In this document: piece by piece, positions 59,429 to 64,000 of the stretch
Layout of the letters: every line of letters begins with the position of its first letter
How positions within the stretch are numbered: the first letter of the stretch is position 1
DNA from: Rhynchopus euleeides
Taxonomy: Eukaryota > Euglenozoa > Diplonemea > Diplonemida > Diplonemidae
Direction of reading: 5' to 3'
DNA length: 64,000 nucleotides
Assembly: GCA_963210315.1 (NCBI GenBank)
Contig: OY723264.1
Span: 1,922,001 to 1,986,000 of the forward strand
Notes under the pieces: model-generated
Seen by the model: the letters and a program-made list of their open reading frames with translations, nothing else
What the model was told of the DNA's origin: nothing
The model's database searches: none
Position numbers and translations under genes: made by a program

Positions 59429-61942
59429 ATGTCACAGGCCGACCTCCACGGGGTCTCCTCCGGGAACACCGGCTCCCAGGCCGGTGGCCAACAGGCCGCC
59501 CCCCTGCCCCCCCTCGAATTCACGGAACCTCGCAGATACGAGCTCCAACCCCTTCCCCCCCTCTATGGTGCCGCCCACGTGCGCACCATTCTCGACCACC
59601 TCCGGTGGGAGGCGGCGCTGGACAGCCTGGAGGGCGGCGTCGCCGTCCTCGCTGCCGAGCAACCCCCCACCCACGGCACCCCCCCCACATGGACTCTAGT
59701 AGTCAACGGGAAGGAGGTGGTCCTGACGGACACGCTGCTCCTCGAGGAGCAGAAGCAGAGGGAGGCGGCCGCGAAGAAGCAGGCCGAGGAGGTGCTCCGC
59801 CTGAAGCGGCGCTATGAGAGCGTCCGCGACAGGCTCCAGGAGGAGCGCGCCACGGCCGCGAAGGCGGGAAGGTCTGCGAAGTCGCAGGCCAGCGGCACGG
59901 TTGGGCGGACCGGGCGTGGTGGCGGAGCAGCAGCGGCGGCGAAGCAGCAGGCGCAGCAGGCACAGCAGAGAGCTGCCCAGCTCCAGAAGGATCTGGAGAA
60001 GCTCGCCGGGCGCCTGCGGGAGCTCGGGCATGACCCCGCACCTGCCGCCGCCGACTCCGCCACGCAGGGCGACGGCGCGGCTTGTCAAGCCGAGCTGCAG
60101 GGCCTGCGCCGCCTCCTGCAGGACCAGGACGGCCACCGCAAGCGGCTGGAGGCCCAGCTGCTGACCCAGCAGGCACGGCAGGGCGAGCTGGGGCAGCGGA
60201 TGGAGGCGATGCAGGGGCACCCGGGCCTGTCAGAGCAGTGGCTCGAAGACCGCCTGCGCCGCCAGGGGGAGCAGCACGCCGAGCAGGTGGCGCTGCTCGA
60301 GGCCCGGCTGGACAGCCACGCCCAGCAGCACGAGCTGCAGATGCAGCGCATGGGGGACCGCCTCGGCCGCCAGGAGGAGCAGCTGCAGGCGCAAGGGGCC
60401 CTGCTGAAGAGCCTCCAGGAGCGCCCCACCACCACACCCCCCACCACTACAGCCACTACGTCCACACTGAAAACGGAGCGTGAACTAAAGGAGCGCAAGG
60501 CCCAGCTCCTGGAGGTCGCGAAGCACCAGCAGTCGATGGGCGTGACGGTCTCCCGCCTCCGCGAGCATGTCGAAGGGCTGGGCAAGGCGGTGGGTGAGGC
60601 AGCAGCGAGCACGGATCTGCAGAAGCTGGCTGCTGGGCTCACCGCCTTGGAGGGGCAAGGCCGCGCGCATGCGACGGATCTGACTGCGTCGCGCAAGGGC
60701 TGGGAGGCCAGCCACAAGGCCCTCGAGGCCGACATGCAGGGCCAGCTCGCGCAGCGGGACCTCAAGCACCGGGCGCTTGAGGAGCGCCTCAGCGGCGCTT
60801 GCAAGGCCATGCTGAGCCTGCAAGCCGCGGAGGCGAGCGAGCAGACGCCCCTCTCCCACCACCAGGCGCAGCAGCTCCAGGCGGAGGTGGACGCGGTCAG
60901 GGCCGACCTGGAGGCGCAGCGCGGGCAGGAGCAGCAGCGCCTGGACGCGGCGGTGGCGGAGCTCCGCAGGGCGTGGGAGGCGCAGCAGGGGGAAGCCGCG
61001 GTGGGCGAGCTGCGGCGGCAGACGGAGCGCCTGGGGGTCACGGTGCGCGACCTGCGGGCCTCCTGCGAGGCTGACCGCAAGGACGCCACGGCCGCCCAGC
61101 AGCAGTCGGAGCGGGCGACCGGGGAGCAGGTGGCCCGCCTCCAGAGCCGCCTGGATGAGGTGTGTGGGGAGCTGCGGGGGACCTGCGAGGCGCAGATGGC
61201 GCGGCACGGGGCCCAGCAGCTCAAGGCCCTTGCCGAGAAGGCAACCCAGCTCGACACTACCCTTCGAGCTGACCTCCAACAGGCAGGGAAGGAGGAGGGC
61301 GAGAGGGTGCAGCGCCAGCTGACGCAGCAGGCCAGCGAGCTCGGGCAGAGCTGGCAGGGCCTGCTAGAGGGGGTGCGCGACGCGGAGGAGCAGCGCAAGC
61401 TGCAACACCAGGAGATGCTCATCTCCGTGAGGCGGGAGCTGAGCGCTGCCACAAAGGGGCTGGGTGCGTCCAAGGGGGCGAAGGGCAAACCGCCGGCGGG
61501 GCCCACGGCCGGGCCGGCTGCGGATGCCCTGCCAGCACCCACAAAACCCGCCCGCTCCTCCCCCAGCACCACCACCACCACCACCTCTGCCACCTCCGCC
61601 GCCTCTGACTCCTCCGCCCCTGCCCCGCCCAGTGATTCGAGCAGTAAACCCGTGACACCTATGGCACCCGGGGCACCAACAACGTCGAGCGCCGCCCCGA
61701 CCCCAGCGCAGCCAGCAGCAGTGCCGCCGGCAGCACCGGCGCCGCCTGCCCAGCCTGCCCCGCCGGCCCCACCCCTCCTCGAAGCCCTGACGCCCACGGC
61801 AGTTGGCGGGGATGAGGCCCCACCCTGTAGGGTGCCGGGAGCCAGCAGGAACGGGAGGACCAGGCAGGCCTCCATCACGGCGTACCTGAAGCCTCGTTCC
61901 AACCGCCTTACCCCCTACCCGCAGAAGCCGGATGAGGAATAG
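59429..61942 (+). CDS. LINE ORF1: long coiled-coil protein with PIP-box-like C-terminus
   Basis: 837 aa. Residues ~105-680 are almost continuous Q/E/A/R-rich coiled coil; ~690-800 is a P/A/S/T-rich linker; the end is basic (G-R-T-R-Q813-A-S-I816-T-A-Y819-L820-K-P-R) and closes P-D-E-E before TAG. A coiled coil plus basic C-terminus is the general plan of LINE ORF1 RNA-binding proteins, though no RRM or CCHC knuckle is visible. The Q-x-x-I-x-x-Y-L stretch resembles a PCNA-binding PIP box. It sits in frame with ORF2. No host-gene family fits better, but a host coiled-coil gene cannot be fully excluded. Confidence 0.65.
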   Translation: MSQADLHGVSSGNTGSQAGGQQAAPLPPLEFTEPRRYELQPLPPLYGAAHVRTILDHLRWEAALDSLEGGVAVLAAEQPPTHGTPPTWTLVVNGKEVVLTDTLLLEEQKQREAAAKKQAEEVLRLKRRYESVRDRLQEERATAAKAGRSAKSQASGTVGRTGRGGGAAAAAKQQAQQAQQRAAQLQKDLEKLAGRLRELGHDPAPAAADSATQGDGAACQAELQGLRRLLQDQDGHRKRLEAQLLTQQARQGELGQRMEAMQGHPGLSEQWLEDRLRRQGEQHAEQVALLEARLDSHAQQHELQMQRMGDRLGRQEEQLQAQGALLKSLQERPTTTPPTTTATTSTLKTERELKERKAQLLEVAKHQQSMGVTVSRLREHVEGLGKAVGEAAASTDLQKLAAGLTALEGQGRAHATDLTASRKGWEASHKALEADMQGQLAQRDLKHRALEERLSGACKAMLSLQAAEASEQTPLSHHQAQQLQAEVDAVRADLEAQRGQEQQRLDAAVAELRRAWEAQQGEAAVGELRRQTERLGVTVRDLRASCEADRKDATAAQQQSERATGEQVARLQSRLDEVCGELRGTCEAQMARHGAQQLKALAEKATQLDTTLRADLQQAGKEEGERVQRQLTQQASELGQSWQGLLEGVRDAEEQRKLQHQEMLISVRRELSAATKGLGASKGAKGKPPAGPTAGPAADALPAPTKPARSSPSTTTTTTSATSAASDSSAPAPPSDSSSKPVTPMAPGAPTTSSAAPTPAQPAAVPPAAPAPPAQPAPPAPPLLEALTPTAVGGDEAPPCRVPGASRNGRTRQASITAYLKPRSNRLTPYPQKPDEE

Positions 61943-64000
61943 GGGGGCGGGCGCTCCGGCCAGCGGGGGGGACCCGCGCAAGAGATTAACGTTCCCCCTG
62001 GCCGGGGTGCCGACCACGTCTGGGGACAAATCACGTTCGCCGTCGGGCCCCCAGCCGCACCCCACCCCGAGAAACAGGAGGTCTCGGGGCGTATACAAAC
62101 ACCTCCACACACCCCAAGTAGAACCCCAACCCCAACATCACCCCCAACCCCACCTAGACCCAGCCGAGCCGCTGTACGGGCAGGAGATACCCGGGCAACG
62201 GCCCCGTGCTGGGACCCCGTAGATTTGGCGACAGGGGCAGGAGAACCCCGGCGCCTCCGTGGGGGGGGACAGGAGTACTCCCCCTCCACCATAGAGCAAG
62301 ACGAGCAGTGGTTGACGCATGCTGCAAGGAGACTGATGGCGCTCCGGGTACCAGTGCCGAAGGACGGCAACTGCCAGTACGCCGGCCTTGCAGAGCAGTG
62401 CGCGGAGTGGACAGCAGGCGGGTTGCGTGCAGCGGTGGCGTCGTCCATGCGGCAAAACGCAGAGCGCAGGGCCTCGTACGTGCCCGACCACGATGACCCG
62501 CAGGCCCCTACATCCTACGACGACTACGTCGAGAAGCAGACGCGCCCGGGGACATACGGAGACGCGGCTACCCTCCGGGTTGCGGCAGAAGTTCTGGATG
62601 CCCAGGTGTGGCTGCTCGCCTCCAACAGCAAGCAATGCATGACCCGGTGTGGGGAGGGAGCCAAGGTGCTGGGCCTTACGTGGAGGCCCTTCCACTACGA
62701 TGTGCTCCGTTTCCCCCTTAGCCTGGCCCGGGAGCTAGCTGTGACGCCGACGAACCAGTGGGACATCCCTGCAGCCCTTCCTATGCCCACCCCGGCCACA
62801 GCGGACGGGACGCGAGTGCCTACGCCCGTCCAGGGGTCCACAGCGTCACCGCCCCCGCGGCGATTGCGGCATCCTGCATATCAACTAACAACACCGGGAG
62901 TGATCAGGCTGGCGACAGCGAACGTAACGTCACTGCAGACGCACCTAGGCGACGTGGCGGGCCTGAAGGCGGATGTTGTGGCCCTGCAGGAAACCCGAGT
63001 CCCGGACCCGAGCAAGGGCACGCACAACGGCTACTTCGCAGCCCACGGCTGGGCTATGCACTGGGGCAAGGGCATGCCCAGGGTCGCAGGCGCGAACGGC
63101 CGCGAACAAACAAGGCCCGGAGGTGTGGCTGTCATGGCGAAGGAGGGCCTTGTCGCGCAAGTGGTGCAGCCGAAGACCGCGCAGGAGCAGAAGTTGTACG
63201 ACAGTACCCGCATGGTGCACGTAGTGCTAGCGATTGGAGACGGGAAAACGGCGCTTCATATCCTGAGCGTGTACGGCCACTCGGGGACCGAAGTGGGTGA
63301 GCAGCGGGAAGCCCTCCTGCAAGAGACGCTCGACCTCGCAGCTGGGTTGGGGCAGGTGCCCGTGCTACTGATGGGGGACCTCAACACCAACCCGGAAACC
63401 AGCGCCACGCTGTCCCAGGCGTGCCGGGTGGGCGGCTGGGTCGACGTGGCGACGACGCATGCGGAGCTCGCACAACAGAGCGTGCAGAACACGTGCTGGG
63501 CGTCGGAGAACGGCACTCGGCTGGACATCTGCCTGATGAACTCCTGCGCAGCGCCGGCCCTGCGTCGCGTTGAGGTGGCGAAGCGGGGGGACTACGACAT
63601 ACCCACGCACTGCCCGCTTTTTGTAGACCTAGACCTCACTGCCTTCCGCCGCCCCAAAAAGATCTGCATTCTTCCCACCCCTTTCCCTGCGGGTAAGCCC
63701 AAGCTGGGAGACGCTGCGGCGAGAGGGATAATGCAGGACGTGCTTGCAGAGGGGGAACTGCGCCACGGAGCAACGGCCGCGCAGCTCCTCCACCGAGCCT
63801 CCACCTGCGGCGAGCGTTTCCTAAAGCGTGTCCATGTAGGCCACCTGGAGAGGCAGGAAGCGGCCTACACAGGCAGAGCGGAGGGCTACCACATGCAGTG
63901 GTCGCGGGCGGCCACCAAGCACCACCCCGCCTCTGCACGGGGGGCCGGTGACACGAACACCCGGGCGAAGGACGGACTGTTGGGGAACCTCCGATGCCTC
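61943..64000 (+). CDS. LINE ORF2 N-terminal part: OTU-like protease domain and APE endonuclease
   Basis: No stop from 61943 to the window edge; the first ATG is at 62336, so either initiation there or readthrough of the TAG at 61940-61942. An OTU domain starts at P-K-D-G-N-C-Q (Cys at 62372-62374) and has the closing His in F-H-Y-D (62693-62695). Next comes an APE-type endonuclease: T-A-N-V-T-S-L, A-L-Q-E-T-R, G-G-V-A-V-M, M-G-D-L-N-T-N, T-R-L-D-I-C and D-I-P-T-H-C-P-L, so all catalytic residues look intact. The endonuclease would nick target DNA to prime reverse transcription. OTU proteins cleave ubiquitin chains; activity here is inferred. C-terminus lies outside the window. Confidence 0.85.

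Larger units (their letters stand above)
59403..64000 (+). mobile_element. LINE retrotransposon with OTU and APE endonuclease, 5' complete, runs off window
   Basis: It begins at or near 59403 after a CA microsatellite, with a 5' leader of only ~26 bp. ORF1 (59429-61942) and ORF2 (61943 to the edge) share one frame. The reverse transcriptase is expected beyond the window and is not seen. Open frames across 4.6 kb suggest a young copy. Confidence 0.8.

Noticed and set aside
62138..63300. Several - strand and other-frame ORFs over the LINE ORF2
   Set aside because: The + strand frame has OTU and endonuclease motifs; the others are GC-rich shadow frames.

Overview
The window is nuclear DNA of a GC-rich eukaryote, most likely a unicellular one. 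Evidence: spliceosomal introns that all start GTAT and end CAG, Pol III 5S rRNA, LINE retrotransposons, hAT and TA-targeting DNA transposons, and eukaryote-only genes (MUS81, WNK kinase, V-ATPase subunit a, SRP9, ATG4). The genetic code looks standard, since host genes end in TAA, TAG and TGA. Long poly-G and poly-C tracts and CA/TG runs are everywhere. I cannot name the species.

Host genes are compact and widely spaced, all on the + strand: a tail-anchored PEX26/APEM9-like protein (12.2-13.4 kb, 2 exons); MUS81 with three extra SAP domains (14.4-18.6 kb, 1 exon); a WNK-type kinase (20.2-21.6 kb); a 5S rRNA copy (27.3 kb); V-ATPase subunit a (29.1-31.9 kb, 3 exons); SRP9 (45.2-46.0 kb, 4 exons); and ATG4 (51.0-52.8 kb, 3 exons, with a MITE in its first intron). 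They serve unrelated housekeeping functions (DNA repair, signalling, acidification, protein targeting, autophagy, peroxisome assembly) and form no operon-like unit.

The rest is mostly mobile DNA. 0-10.6 kb is a nest of TA-flanked MITEs in AT-rich ACATGTA palindromic arms, plus a 3-ORF module of unknown type (2.5-4.2 kb) and a 3.6-kb hAT-like element with an intact transposase (4.8-8.5 kb). 22.8-23.6 kb is a long-palindrome Tc1-like MITE. 27.4-28.95 kb is a 5'-truncated LINE joined directly to the 5S rRNA. 32.3-41.8 kb is a run of elements: hAT MITEs with perfect 8-bp target duplications, a 3.0-kb CACGGTGG element with a broken transposase, a CCGATCGG tandem array, and three TA elements set almost end to end. 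47.2-48.0, 49.4-50.5 and 54.5-57.2 kb hold further inverted-repeat elements; the last is a giant palindrome made of two copies of one transposon half. From 59.4 kb to the window edge lies a LINE whose two ORFs lie in one frame divided by a single TAG, with an OTU protease-like domain before the endonuclease.

Best candidates for something undescribed are the OTU-carrying LINE with an apparent gag-pol-like stop codon, and the CACGGTGG/TA transposon group that links three element families to one divergent transposase. All functional statements are read by eye from sequence and motifs; no database search was run.
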